A stretch of 64,000 nt of DNA, taken from the NCBI GenBank assembly GCA_016858145.1, contig JAEHOE010000157.1:124001-188000 (forward strand), given 5' to 3'. The position numbers were made by a program, and so were the translations under genes. Source of the stretch: Edaphochlamys debaryana. Its lineage: Eukaryota; Chlorophyta; Chlorophyceae; Chlamydomonadales. Below the pieces are notes generated by a model. The model did not search any database. It was not told the origin of the DNA and saw nothing but the letters and a program-made list of their open reading frames with translations. Positions 10,001 through 22,418 of this stretch are shown piece by piece. Every line of letters starts with the position of its first letter. Position 1 is the stretch's first letter.

Positions 10001-12693
10001 GGGGATGCCGGTTGAGGAAAGGGGTGCTTCCGCTTCCACCCCGGTGACGGGGTGCGGGTGGAGCGGGCGTGTGTGCAGAGCTGTGTCTGAGGAGTCTCCC
10101 CTCACACCAGTCGTGCCCATCTGCCCGCATCCGCTGTCCCTGCGCCTTCCCCGCGCAGACTGTTCCGGCTGCACCCCGCCGCCGCCGCCGCCCTGTCGCC
10201 GTACTTCCGGCACCTGCTGCCGCCCATAGCGGTGTTCCGGACGCACACCGAGGTGGGGAGAGGGGGGACCGGAGTGGGGTTGGGGAGGGGGCAGAGGAGG
10301 ACAGGGGGCGAGGGTGGAGGGGTGGGGGAGGGGGGTAGCAGGAGGGGGCAAGTTGCAAGCGGGAGGAAGGAGGGGCGACTGTGCCCCAACTTCACGCTGC
10401 ACCTCCCCTATGGCCGTGTTCCGCTCCCCCCCCCACAGCTCATGGAGCTCCCCTCGCCCGTGTGCGTGCCGCCGGCCGGGCCCTTCTCGGGTGGGTAGGG
10501 TGGCGGGGTGTGGCGGGGATCGGGTACGGGTGGAGGGATTGGGAATGGATTGGCGAAGGCCGCCGACGTGGGTGAGGATTGGGGTTGGAATGATGGCTGC
10601 GGAGGTGAGGGGCGCGAGGCCCAGCGGATGGAGGACAAACAGCCAACGGGGCTGTGGGGGCAAGGTTCAGAGGGAGGAGTATGATCGGAAAGGGTGGGGA
10701 AGCACGAGGCCCAGCGGATGGCGGGCAGAAAGCCTACCGACAGTTGGCCTGTTGTCCGCATCTAATGAACCTGCCATCTGCATTGATCCCCCAAATCGCC
10801 AGGCCGCGGCCCCACCCCCGACACGGGCGGCCGCGCGTGCCGCGTGTGCGGTGCCCCCCTGGACGCAGCGTACGACGCAGACAAGGTGGGGCCGGGGGGG
10901 GGGCGGTGTGTGTGTGTGTGAAGTGAGTGGAGCGGCGAGTGGCGCTGCCCTAGATCCGTCTGCCTGGTCCGCGTGAACCCTGTCCAACACTCCCTCGGAC
11001 GTCGGACGGGCGGGCGCTATCGGAGCTACATCACACCTCTAGAGTCTTGCCGGGCTGTCTGCTTGCTCAAGGTTTCCAAACACTCTCTCGGGACGGGGCG
11101 GCAGAGCTGGTATCCGTTGATCCGTCCTCCCCCCACACACACACCTCTACCCCCCAGGCCCGCGCCGACGCGATGGAGGAGTTCTATCGCAACCCCGCGG
11201 CGCTCGAGGGGCGGGACCTGGAGGCCGCACTGCCGCCGGGCAACGTCAGGCGCCTGCCGCGCAGGGCCGTGGGCAGGTGGGCGTGGGCGGGGTGGGGGGC
11301 GCGGAGAGGGCGGAGCTGTAGTGCTTGAGATAGGGGTTCCAGCTGCCCTAAACTTACCTGCCCCGTTTTGCTCTCCCTCCTTACTGCTACCGTCTTCCCG
11401 GTCTGCCCGCCCCTGTCAGGTACACCCTGGCTGCCCTCAGTGAGGAGCTGCTGGGGCTCATGGCTGCCACCCACCTACTAACCCCAGTTCCCTCCCCCCC
11501 CCTGAACCCCCTTACCTCCCCCCCTGTCAGGTACACCCTGGCCGGCCTGATCGAGGAGCTGCTGGGGCTCATGGCGGCCGCGGGCGGGTCCGTGGGTCGG
11601 CGCATCATCCGCAGCTACGTGCCCACCTTCACCTACTACACCCCGCAGGCGAGCACCGGGATCGGGGGAGGGGGATTGGGTGGGGGGAGGTTGCTGTGGA
11701 TGCAGGTTGGATGGAAGGAGGATTCTCTTGTATTTGACTCTCAAACCCGCTGTAGGGACAGGAGCACGGGGCCCGGCGTGAATGGTCCAGTCTTGAACCT
11801 AACCGCCATCTGTGCCGTACTCGTGCGGGAGTGACGATTGATTGCGGGAGAGACTGCGACTGGAGAAAACGAAAGGGCGGGGCCTCGCCCCTACGCCTAC
11901 GCCCGCTCCTAACCCGTACCTCGCTCCCCGCGCCCCGATACCTTCCCCCTCGATTACGCAGGACGCCCCTCCCTGCATAACGGTGGAGGAGCAGTGGGAG
12001 GCGGCGGAGGCGTACCGCTCGGGAGGGGGCGGAGGGGGGGGGGCGCGGCAGCAGCGGCGGCCGCAGAGCGCACCGCGAGCTGGCGGCGGCGGCGGCGGCC
12101 GGGCCGCAGGCGCCGCCGCCGGGGCCCGGCCCTCAACCGCCAGCCCCGCTGGTGGCGGCGCGCGGAGGGCGGCACGCAAGGTCACGTGGACCCCGGACGG
12201 CGGCGGTACGGGCGGTACGGCAGGCGGTACGGGCGCCGTACGACGGACGCAGCCCGCCTGGAACGCCTCAGCGCCGCTGGACGAGCAGGCCCTGGCGCAC
12301 TGGGACGGCATCGAGTTCACGGCCGAGCCGTACGGCAAATCTGCCACGCACGTACGGCAGTCGTACGACGCGGGCGCGGCGCGGGGCGAGGGCGGCGGCG
12401 GCGGGGCCGGGGGCGAGGGGCCCAAACTCCGGGTCCTGACCCCTGTCCCCGTGTTCGACTCCCCACACGATCCCCTCTATCGCATGCTTGCGGAGGACTG
12501 GGACGGGGCGGCTGAGACGCGGCGCCAGGCCGCCACCTTTGCCCACGCGGGGCCCGAGGCCACCCGCAAGGGCGGCGCGCCGCGGGGGGGCGCGGGCGGG
12601 GCCGGGGGCACGGGTCTGGCGGGGGGGCGGGGCAACGTGAACGCGGCGGTGGCGTACAAGGCGTCGCCGTCGGGGGTGCGGCGCGGGTTCTGA
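7071..12693 (+). CDS. ParcG-domain (PACRG-like) protein, probable ciliary microtubule protein
   Basis: Fifteen exons: 7071-7244, 7450-7544, 7841-7955, 8193-8321, 8481-8589, 8788-8885, 9204-9284, 9432-9480, 9661-9850, 10159-10252, 10439-10490, 10803-10885, 11158-11276, 11531-11648, 11962-12693. All phases agree. The ATG at 7071 opens the first coding exon. The middle resembles the alpha-helical ParcG fold of parkin co-regulated proteins: LNLLETKFQRALFKGLLAC, then PALVGPLKLCLNTMQPALVG, SPYFRHLLPPIAVFRTH and IEELLGLMAAAGGS with RSYVPTFTYY. PACRG lies at the inner junction of axonemal doublets. This protein is more divergent than PACRG itself and adds a CRVCGAPLDAAYDADK cysteine motif and a long C-terminal Gly/Ala-rich tail ending in repeats such as DPLYRMLAEDWDG, so it is a ParcG relative rather than PACRG. 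Intron 14 starts with GC (CAG|GCGAGC). Exon 14 has a duplicated, in-frame upstream acceptor. Confidence 0.6.
11410..11581 (+). repeat. Tandem duplication of an exon start with its acceptor (ParcG gene)
   Basis: CTGTCAG|GTACACCCTGG occurs at 11413-11430 and again 111 bases later. About 50 exon bases follow each copy: YTLAALSEELLGLMAA versus YTLAGLIEELLGLMAA. The second copy runs into the rest of the exon. Because 111 is a multiple of three and the stretch is open, use of the first acceptor would insert 37 residues in frame. Confidence 0.85.
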
Positions 12694-13887
12694 GCGAGTG
12701 AAGAGAGGGTTAAAGAGGTGGGGTGGGTGGCGGATTCTTAGCGCTGAAGTGCGCTCTCGGGGAGCGTGTGCCTTGGGTGGGGGCTACAGCAGAAGTGCAG
12801 TGCAAGCGCGTGGGTCGGGTGCTAATGAGCGCAGTGATGGAGTGAGGGCATTGTGATGAGGTGGGGTGCGCATTCGGAGCGCCGAAAGGCGCGGGGTGGA
12901 TTGATTCACGTGCTCCGAATGTTGGCGGTCTTGCATGCTAACAGACACGGGGAGAGAGAGTGAAAGAGAATGCCGGGACCTTTGGGGTGCTGCTGAGAGC
13001 CTGCGACAGAGGAGAGGGGATGGTTTGAGGCGCTGGTAGGCTCGTGGAGCGGAGCGAGGGGCTTGTCAAGCGGTCGAGGGCTGCACAGTGGACAGGACGC
13101 AAGCACCGGATGTCATGGGTGAGCGGAAAGTTTTGCTTCATTGATTCGGGTGACCCAACCCTCCTGGTCCACCGTACAACCGCGGGTGTCCTTCCCACAC
13201 CTATTCCTATCCATCCATGCCAACCGAGGCAAGCAACCTGCCGTCCTTCTTAGTGCATCTATAACATAATGATTCGCAGCAGGACAGCAGTAATAGATAT
13301 CAACTCACCAGGAAGGTGCAACACAACGAACTGCCCGAAGCCAACTGTCAACCAACTGCCAACTGCCAACAGCGCCTTGGCCCATCATCATCATCATCTT
13401 AGGATGGCATGAGCGAGCGAGGGGTGGATCTCTGATTGCCCCTGTCTTGGTGGGGCATGCACAGCGCACGTCTGTCCCATTGCGCATCGTCCGTCCCTTG
13501 CCCCCCCCCCTCCGTTCGTCGTCCCCTCTCCCCACCAGCCCGGTGGATGCGTGGTGGTCAGGCGGGCTCCGTGCGTGGAGGAGAGGGCGTCCGACTCGGC
13601 CGCAACCGATTCGTCAGTCTGCTTCGCAAGGCCATTCGCACGAGAGACCGACACCATTCAAACTGAAATCTGAAAGCCCCGAAGCCCCCGCCCGCCCACC
13701 CGCAACCCCAAAACATCCCCAGGCAGAAACACGGCCACAGCCCGCAGCCTCCAGTCTCCTCCCTGCGTAGCCGCACCCCTGCTCGATACCCACACGCCCG
13801 CCTCTACCCTACCGTCCCCGCCACCCCCCTCCCATGTTTCCCCCCCAAAAACGGTTTCCCGGCCCCCCCAAACACTCACACGCCGCC
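12694..13887. other. Convergent intergenic region (3' UTRs)
   Basis: Lies between the ParcG gene (+) and the secreted-protein gene (-). It holds only short shadow frames and a short CATCAT run near 13383. I see no gene, RNA or mobile element. Confidence 0.6.
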
Positions 13888-16800
13888 TCAGCACTCCGCC
13901 AGCTCCACCGCCGGCCGCGTGACCCTGCACAGCCGTGCCGTGGCGGTGAGCATGGCCCGCCCCTGCACCGGGCCCAGCCCCGCCACCAGCGCCTTGCCCG
14001 TGGGGGCGCACCAGCAGCCCGTGTCGGTCCACTTCTGCGGGGGGGGGGGGCGCGAGGGGGGGGGGCGGGGATTTGTGAAGGGGGCGGGGGTGCACCGCCA
14101 GATAGGAGGGAGGGGAAGCTTGCCGCAATGCTGGAGACGGGCAGCAACAGGCGCAGTCGGTGTTTATCAGCGCGGGTTACCCGGGGAGACCTCAGTGCTG
14201 AGGAGATGCAGGAGGCTATTGCAATGTTGGTGGCAACTCGGTCGGTCGGTGCGTGACCACACGGCTATGTGCACTGGGTGCCGCGATGCAGGCAGCGGGT
14301 GTGTCTTGCGGGTGACACCCTGCGCCCACCACCTCCGGCAGTTCCAGGGTGTCACCGGCAAGACATACACGATACATCAAACGCAAGCCACCCAACACAT
14401 CAAGATCAAGCCGCCCAACACATCAAGAGCAACACCACGGTACGGTGCCAGACCCACGGGCAGGAGCAGCGGGGCCGGCACCCCCCCTCCCACCTACCAC
14501 CACCACCCCTCTGCCTTCTCCTTCCACTGTCCCGCCCTCCCTCCCCCCTCCCCAACCCCCGCCGCACCTGCACCTGCTTGCAGCAGGCCGGGTCGGGCCC
14601 CGCCGTGCACAGCACCTGACCCAACAGGGCGGAGGCGCAGCCGTCCCTGCATAGGCGGGGTTCCGTGCCGGTACGAAAAATTAGAAAACGGGTGTGTACG
14701 GCGGATCCTGGCCCGCATCAACATTGCTAGTCATTCGCCGCGCTCCCGTCTGCAAGCTAGCCCCCTTCCTGCAAACCCCCTCCCGCAGCCCCCGTCCTGC
14801 AAACCCCCTCCTGCAAACAACCCTTTGCACCCACTGACCGCGCGAAGAAGGCCGGGTCCGGCACGCGCTCCCGCGTGTCGGTGACCCTCGCCTCCGCCCG
14901 GGGGGTGAGGTCCACTGTCATGAACTTGAGCAGGTCGTCGGGGTCGGGGCCCACACCTGACAGGGGGGGGCGGGCGGGGGTAGAAAGGGGGGGGCGGGGG
15001 GTAGCGGGATCAGGGGGGGATGTAGGGAGGGGTTCTCCTGCTCACGTTTCTGCAGTCCGGCCGCACCCCCGGCGTGCCCTCCCCTCACGGCCCCGTCCCC
15101 GCCCCCACGCGGGCCCCCCAAATGAAACGCACCGGTCTCCGGGTTGGAGTATGCTCGCAGCGTGACCAGCAGGGGGCGGGTGAGGGGGGCGCTGCGGGGG
15201 CCGCTGGTGGGGATGAGCTTGCAGTGGGGCACGCCTGGGGGGGGGCAGGGGGGATGGAGGTGCGGGGGTTGGCAGGTGGGGGGGCGGGGGGGGGGGGCAG
15301 AAGGGTGTGGGAAGAGGTGTTGGAGGCGGAAGAGCCGTACGGCACGTGCGCGCACCTGTGCAGTCCCGGGCGAAGGACGCTACGTAGAAGTACGGCGCCA
15401 GGGCCTCGTACGGCGTGCCCCGCAGATACGGCGCAGCACTGCCGTACAGCTCCATGGTGTCGAAGGCCTGCGGCGGCGGCGGCGGGGACACATCGGATGC
15501 AGGGGATACACGGATACACGGTTGCGCCGCTGCCGGTTGCAGTGAACACGGGCGAATGCTGCTGCTGGCTCAGATCCCCGGGCCCTCCCTGCCTCCTCTT
15601 CAGCAGGAGAACGGCTGGGACCCAAGCGTCCCAACCTCGCCCACGTTTCTTTGGCTCCCCCCCCCTCCTCCCCCCCCCCTCACCGCCAGCCCTAGACGCT
15701 GTGCGGGGTCGGTGATGGCGATACTCATGTAGGAGGCAATGCCTGGGTGTGTGTGTTGTGGGGTGTGGGGAGGAGGGGGCGGGTAAGGGGGGGGAGCGGG
15801 GGGGGGGGGGGGGTGGAGCGTAAAAGGGGGGGGGGGGATGGGTAATGGGGGGGCGGGCGGAGGAAGGGGCCTCCTTCCTCCTGGTGGAGGGCGGCTCCAC
15901 GTTCCTCCTACCCCGCCCTTTCCTTGCTAGCTAGGCCTCCCCACCCCCCCCCACCCGTCATGACGTGGTGGGCGCCCACCAGCAGCGCCCGGGACCCGGG
16001 CCTGGGGGGGGGGGGGGGGGGGGGGGGGGGGGAGGGGGGGGGAGGGGGGGGACATTGACGTCATCTCATGCTCACTATGCAGCTGACAGCCGACTTTCAA
16101 ACCCCAAGCTCACACTCCTACTCCTACCCCCCCTTGTCATCCCATGGATGGGGTCCCCCCAGGGCGGGAAAGGGGGAGGGGGTTCGGCAAGGGGACGATT
16201 GGTTGTCTTGGGGCTTTGGCGTCGGAGGGTGTTAAGGGTGCTTCCTACCCAGCCCCACACTGGCACCCAACCTCCCCACCTGCGCATGGTGACGTAGGGG
16301 AATGCGGAGATGTAGGTGGCGTCCCGGTTGTCGCCGTTGCAGTAGTCGATGAGCTGAGGGGGGGGGGAGTAGGGGGGAGGGAGGGGGAGAGGTGGGAGGG
16401 CGCAGACGTCAGCGGGCGTTTGGAGGACAGCAAAAGCGGAGAGCAACGGACCTCCTTTCACCCCCCGCCTTGACCCTCCTCCCCCCACCTCCCCCCCCCC
16501 ACACACCTGCTGCTTGCACTGCAGTCCCCAGTCCACGGGGGGGTCCAGGCTGCTCAGGGGGGAGCCTGGGGGGGGGGACGACAGGGGACAGAACCGAAGC
16601 CAGTATGGTCGACTGGGTCAGGGTATGGCCCACGGACCACCAGCCCCCTCTTTCCCCCCCCCTAACCCCTCCCCCTCCCCCTCCCCCCCCCCCCCACCCG
16701 TGATGAGGCTCCACCCCAGGGCGTAGTCCCGCTCGTGCGCCCCCTGCACCGCGGCCTGGAGCTTCTCGAAGGCGGGGGCCAGCTGGGGGGGGGAGGGAGG

Positions 16801-19800
16801 GGAGGGGGGGGTGAGCTAGGGGCCCAGGGGCATGGCGCTACTGCATGTGAAGCCGCGGAGCGGGCTCCCCACCCCCAACGCCCGCACTCGTCCTCACCCC
16901 TACCACGCGCCATGCTACCACCCAACGCCACATACACGCCCACCTGCGCCTCGGCGGTTGAGAATATGGAGTAGGCACCGAACAGCGGCGCCGCCTCGGG
17001 CCGCCGCCCCGCCCGGCCCCCGCTCTCCGACAGAAGCTCCAGTTGCACGGGCTGTGGGGGGGTGGGGGTGGGGGAGGGGACGCAGGGGGAGGCGGAGAAG
17101 GGGGGGTTGGGGGGGCGGGGAAGGGCGTAAGAGAGGCAGGAGTAGCTGGCCACTGTTCAAGGTCCGGAGGGTTCCCCTCAGCACTCAGGTGAAGCCCCCC
17201 CCCGCCCTGACCCCCCCCGCTCGGCCCCCTCCACTCGCCCCACCTTGCGCGGAATGACGGGCGGCAGTCCGAACTGGTCCCCCGGCAGCACCGCCAGCGG
17301 CAGATCCGGCGCCGCCACCGCCTCCCGCGCCACCGCCGCCGCCGCCGTGTCGCCGCCGCCGTCACCCGCCGCCGCCGCCCCCAGCCGCCCCGCCGCCCAG
17401 GCACTGCCCAGGCGCAGCGCCAGCAGACCCCCCGCGGCGTCCCCCGCGGTGGTGGATCCAGCGCTGGATCCAGCGCTGCTGCTGGATCCACTAGATCCGG
17501 ATCCGGGAGTCGTGGAGGACGAAGGGGAAGAGGAGGAGGCGGGAGAGGGGGCGGATTGCTGCAGCAAGAGGTCTTGTTGGGGCAGGGAAGGGAGCGTGGC
17601 GGGTGGGGAAAGGCGCCAGGCGCGGAGGGGCGTGGCGGCGGCGTACGGCGCAAAGTGGGTCTGCTGCGCGCCCGCCGGTACGATGGATCTCAGCATGAGG
17701 CCAAAGTACGGCGAATCCGGATCCAGGCCCATGTCGGTTCCAAACATGGGGCCGGGGATGGGGAGCACGTTGATCCGGGGCTTGGGACCGCTGTAGGTGG
17801 GATCAGGCGGGGCGGTGGTGGAGGCAGAGGCGGAGGGGTCGGGGGTGGGGGTGAGGCCAGGGGAGGCGGGGCCCGTATCCGCGAGAGATGTAAGTACGGA
17901 CTGTAACGCTCGTGTCACGGTGAGGGCGGCGGCGGGGGAAGCGGTCATTGCTGTAACAAAGAATTGGTCCCAATCGGGCGAAGGCGGGGGGCCGTTGGAG
18001 CCGTCCGCCGGCCCTCCTCCGCTGCTACCGCTGCCGCTGCTCCCCGTGCCGCTGCCAGCGCCAGGGGTGGATGAGGACTGGGCCATGGTCCGGGGGGTGG
18101 CGGCGGCGGCGGAGGAAGAGGAAGAGGCGGAGGCGGTTGCAGCGCTGAGCAGGGCCCCCGGCGTCCACAGGGGCCCCGACCCCCCGCGCCCCAGCAGCCC
18201 CCCCGTGCCCAGCCCCCCCACGGCATCGGCGGCGGCCTGAGAGGCGGGGCGAAGGGGTTTGGGGGAGGGAGGGGTGAGGGGCCGGTTGAAGGGAGGGGCG
18301 AGAGAAGCACCAGCAGCCTAGCGACGCACAGGTCCCCAGCCCTCACCCGAACCCGACACCGACCCGACACCCACGGCGCGTGTCCACACGCCCATACACA
18401 CCTCCGCACCCCCCTCCGCCCCCCACCCCCACCCCCCACACACACACCTGCAGCATGAGCTCCGCGGGGGAGGTCCTCCGCAGGGGGAAGGTGGCGATGC
18501 GGGGGGGCGGCGCGGGCTTGGGCGACAGCGAGGCGGACAGGTTGGCGGCGGACGCCACGGAGGCGGCACTGGGGCGGGGGGGAGGGGAGTTTGGGGGCAG
18601 GGGAGTTTGGGGGCAGGGGAGTTTGGGGGCAGGGGAGTTTGGGGCAGGGTGAGGAGCGAAGGGCAACAGTGCACGGCAAACCCCAATGTCCGTTATAACC
18701 CGGGGATGCAACCTCAGCCCCCCTCCAAACGCCCCCTCGCTCCCAACCTCCCTCATAACGGCACCCGGACCCAGCTCCTCATCCACCTAAACCTCCAGTT
18801 CTGGATACATCCCCACTGCCTCCTGTCTTCCCGAATCAAACCCGCTCAATGAGCACCCCCCCCACACACACACCTGTTCTCCAGCGGTGCCAGGGAGTTG
18901 CGGATGAGGGAGGCTGAGTCACTCATGGACCCAAACACAGTCACCCACCTGGGAGGGGGGGGGGAGGGGGAGCGAGGGGGAGGGGAGGAGCGTTCATGTA
19001 GGAGGGGAGCCGAGGGAGGAGCAGTGGAAAGGGGCTGAAAGCATTCAAGGGGGGATTATGGGGGCTGATCAGGGACTGCACGCGCAACTGCGGCAGGTCT
19101 CGCACTCGCTCCTCCCAGCTCGCTCGCCTGTCCTCCCCCCCCCCGGCCCTCTCCCCCCCCCTCACTTCTTGCTGTCTGCGTTCCAGGCGCTGTGCAGGTA
19201 GGGTGTGGCGGAGAAGTAGTCGGAGGCGGCGGAGGGGGGCAGGCAGCCGGCCACCAGCACCACCTGGGGGGGGGGGGGGCAGGGGGGAGGTTTGGACGTG
19301 GGTTGGAGGGGTCGGACACGTGTTTGGAGTTGCTGCTGCTGGGTGAGGTGGATGGCCCCCCCGTGTTGCTACCGGTGGTAGACACTTGACCAACCGACAC
19401 GCCCGCCCCCACCTCCTGCCTCGTGAGCTGGTAGATGGGGGTCATGCCCGGCACGGGGGAGGCGCTGCCGTTGGGCTGGGCCAGGGTGGGGGGGGCGGTG
19501 GGGAGGCCGTCGCGGCGGTCCTGGGGGGGGGGCGGCGGGGAGGGGGAAAGGGGGAAGGAGCCCGGCGGTCAAGGGCGAGGATGGCTGGGGAGGGCATCAC
19601 CGAGGACGGCAGGAGCCCCCTGGAGGCTTTAGAGGCTGCTGCCCTGCCCTGCCGTTGCCTGCCGCCCTCCGGCCCCCACCCACCGCCACGGCCGCACTCC
19701 GCGCACCCAAGCGGGACCAGACTCTCCGCTGGCGAAGGATGGGGCAAAAGGATGCAATAGGTGTGGGCGGACAAAGAGAAAGGAGGCAACGTCCAGCCCC

Positions 19801-20810
19801 CGCCGGCCCGGCACTGGTCCCCTACTCCCTCAGTCCCCCGCGCAAGGTCCACCCCAGGCCCATCACGGCCCCACCCCAGGCCCGCTCACCTGCGTCTCCA
19901 CGGGCGCGGGCGGCAGCAGCGTGAGGCCGTAGGGCAGGTTGGGGTTGGAGAAGGCGCAGTTTCCGCCGCACTCCTGGGGGGTGGCGGGAGGGAGGATGAG
20001 GACGCTCGACTGGGGTCCCATGGCCCCGCAAGCAAGCCGGATCTATCTGCCCACCCTGAGTCCTTTCCGTCTCCGCCTTTGATCCCTTCGAGAACCTCTT
20101 TACCTACTTTCCCGGCCCTCCTCTCCTGCCCTTCCCCCCGTTCCTCCCCCGCACCACCCTCCCCTCGCTCCCCCCCCCCAACACACCTTGCCGTCGTCCG
20201 ACAGGAATGCCACCGCCCCCCGCTGCACGCCCCACCCCAGCAGCGCCGACCGCAGCGCCCGATCCAGACGATCCAGCGCCGCGTCGTTGTACGGCAGGCA
20301 GGACGAGCGGAACGGCTCGGGCGGCGGCGGCGGCGGCGCGGCCGGCCCCGCCATGCCATCTGGGTCGGGCGCCGACTGCTGCAGGAGCTCCGCCGCCGGC
20401 AGGCCCAGGTCGGGCAGGGGCTCCAGCAGCCCGTCTGCCCCCGAGGGGGCGTCTCCTCCGCCGTCGCCATCCCCTGCTGCACCTCCTCCCCCCCCTCCTG
20501 CTACAGCTGCGAACGGCAACCCGAGGCTACTGCCGCTCCCCGCCGCCGCCGCTGGGGCCGCCGCCGCCGCTGGGTCGCCAGCTGCTGGCGCCGACAGAAG
20601 CGGCGTGAGCAGCGCCGCCGACCCAGTTCCCGCCGGCGCTGGCGCAGTGGCGGCCGTGTCATTGCTGCCGTCGCCGCTGCCGCCGCCGTCGAGCCGCGCC
20701 GCGAACTGGCCGCGGCTGGCGGGGACGCAGGCCAGCGCCGCCGCCGTCAGGAGCAGGCCCAGACCGGCGGAGGAGAGGCGATACCGCTGAGAGTTGCCGC
20801 CGGGGGCCAT
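13888..20810 (-). CDS. Secreted protein of unknown function with C-terminal eight-cysteine (LTP-like) module
   Basis: Eighteen exons: 20810-20187, 19973-19890, 19520-19413, 19263-19165, 18948-18874, 18568-18448, 18236-17244, 17051-16944, 16782-16698, 16565-16507, 16353-16280, 16001-15955, 15742-15684, 15467-15356, 15234-15133, 14956-14839, 14646-14574, 14034-13888. Phases close to about 1028 residues. From the ATG at 20810 a signal peptide is clear: basic start, hydrophobic LGLLLTAAALACV, then ASRG|QF. An in-frame ATG at 20966 would bury it, so I chose 20810. Low-complexity Ser/Gly/Pro linkers alternate with conserved-looking parts such as LIDYCNGDNRDATYISAFPY and APYFYVASFARDCTGVPHC. The last 70 residues hold eight cysteines as C-X9-C-X7-CC-X8-C-X1-C-X26-C-X11-C, ending CRVTRPAVELAEC. 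That is the order of the plant lipid-transfer/prolamin fold. Likely extracellular or cell-wall; I do not recognise the rest. Confidence 0.75.
16004..16050. repeat. Poly-G tract (C tract on coding strand) before an acceptor
   Basis: Twenty-nine consecutive G followed by G runs broken by single A. On the coding strand this is the C-rich pyrimidine tract directly in front of the acceptor at 16001 of the secreted-protein gene. It is an extreme example of the C tracts that precede most acceptors in this window, and prone to sequencing error. Confidence 0.8.
18583..18645. repeat. 16-bp tandem repeat, four copies
   Basis: Unit AGGGGAGTTTGGGGGC repeated four times (last copy one G short) in the intron between exons 5 and 6 of the secreted-protein gene. 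It is just upstream of the acceptor on the coding strand. Minisatellite of no evident function. Confidence 0.9.
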
Positions 20811-22418
20811 CGTGGGGAGGCAGTCGCGCCGCGCGGGACCGACCCGCGGGCCTGCGGCCGCCGGAGGCGTGGGCCCGCCTGCAAGCGGCTGCGACGCGGC
20901 TGGCCCTGCGCTGTTGTGTGGTGCTGGTGGATGGGCGGAGGCGTGGCGGCTACGCAGCCGGGTCATGCGCGACGGCTGGTTCTGGGGCTGATCCGGCGGC
21001 GTGCAAGCGTGAACGCGCGGACCCAAAGCCGCCGGTCTGTGTGGCTGCGGGCCTGGGGGCCTGCGTCGCGTCGGGTCTTTGCGCACCAGCCAGGTTAAAG
21101 TCCTGGAGAACGGAGCGCGGCAGAGGGGAAGATGGCGCTGAGCAGTCTGAGCGCTTCTCGGAGCGAGAGAGAGGCGCCCATCAGCCCGCGCCCAGCGTCT
21201 GGCCGGCCGCCCTCAGATATCGTGAATGCACCGGGCCATTAGGCCAATTACCACTTCTTATACGTTTGCCAACAGCCCTGCTCGAGCCGGGGAAGCGGAA
21301 GCCAAGCGCGCGGCGGCCGCGAACGCATGCCCGCCCCCACGGAAGTTGAGGCCGTGCCCAGCCACCCGACCGGCAGAAGTCTCGCCGCGTCCCGACCCTT
21401 CCCGACCTTCCCCTTCCTTCATTTGTTCGGCTGAGACGCACGCCCAGCCCACCCAGTCTTTCCTGGTCGCCACCCCCTAAACGCGGTGCCCATCCACCCT
21501 AGCCGTAACCGCGCTCCTGCCTTCCCCTTCCACCCTTCCCCTTCAGGATTCCAGGATCATAGGCGGCAACAATGCCATCACACCCTACCATCCCCCCGTT
21601 GTTCAAAACAACCCTTCCCCTTCCTTCCCCGCTTTGGCCAGTCCATCAGGCTCTGCGCGGCTCCTGCAGGGGGCGTGCCTGCGCACAAGTTTTGACCCGG
21701 GGTTTTGGGCTCTCACACATCCCAAATCACCACGCACATACTTGCAACTTACTCCCATCCGGCGATGCCACAAGCGATCGTGTGCGTATCCCTACGCTGC
21801 TTCGTTGAGCGCGGGGAAGCTCATCGACCCGCCGCGAATCCCACATGCTGGGAACGCAGTCGCACCAACTCGCGCCCATTGCCCGAGGAGCGATGCCGAT
21901 ATCCTTTTCATAAGCCTGCTTGTATTGTGAAGCTAAGAGCGAGGTATTTCAATCAGATTTGCGTGCAGCTGTTGTGAGGATGTTGTGGTGCCGACTTCGG
22001 TAAAACGCCACCGCTCAAGCCCGGACCGAGCGCAGTGTTGCGTTCTAACCTTTTGCTTAACTCATATCTGTCAAGTTGCAACACTTCGTCGCGGGTCGGC
22101 GTGGACAAGTGTTTCGCACCGCGACCAACCTCCACCCCCTCCATGCGGCACGTCCCCCCGCGGCACTACGCCCCGTTGTCTATAATAGCCCCGCGCTTTG
22201 CTCCGCCTGGTTTGTTCCTTCCATCAAGGGTCCATACCGATACCAACCATACCATACCACAGTGCAGGCGGATCAATCGCAAGAAGACCCAGGTCGGATT
22301 CCCCTAAGAATCCCCACAAATCCTACTACTAACGTCAGGCCGTCGGTCCCATCCCGCTACCAGTACGCGGGCCCCATCCCGCCCTTGACTCGCCTTGTCA
22401 GGCTCCGTCGCCAGGCCG
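20811..22418. other. Intergenic region upstream of the secreted-protein gene, with part of the inverted duplication
   Basis: Contains the promoter side of the secreted-protein gene (minus strand) and the 3' flank of the right-hand MYND copy. Segment 21755-21850 matches 2250-2345 in inverted orientation. Frames at 21634-21977 follow that shared segment, but there is no start or domain to support a gene. Confidence 0.55.

Noticed and set aside
7071..12693. PACRG orthologue proper
   Set aside because: True PACRG is very conserved and short. This protein is divergent and much longer, so only the domain family is claimed.
19761..21098. 445-residue + strand frame over the secreted-protein gene
   Set aside because: It is antisense to well-phased exons with a signal peptide, and its Arg/Pro-rich content is typical of a shadow.
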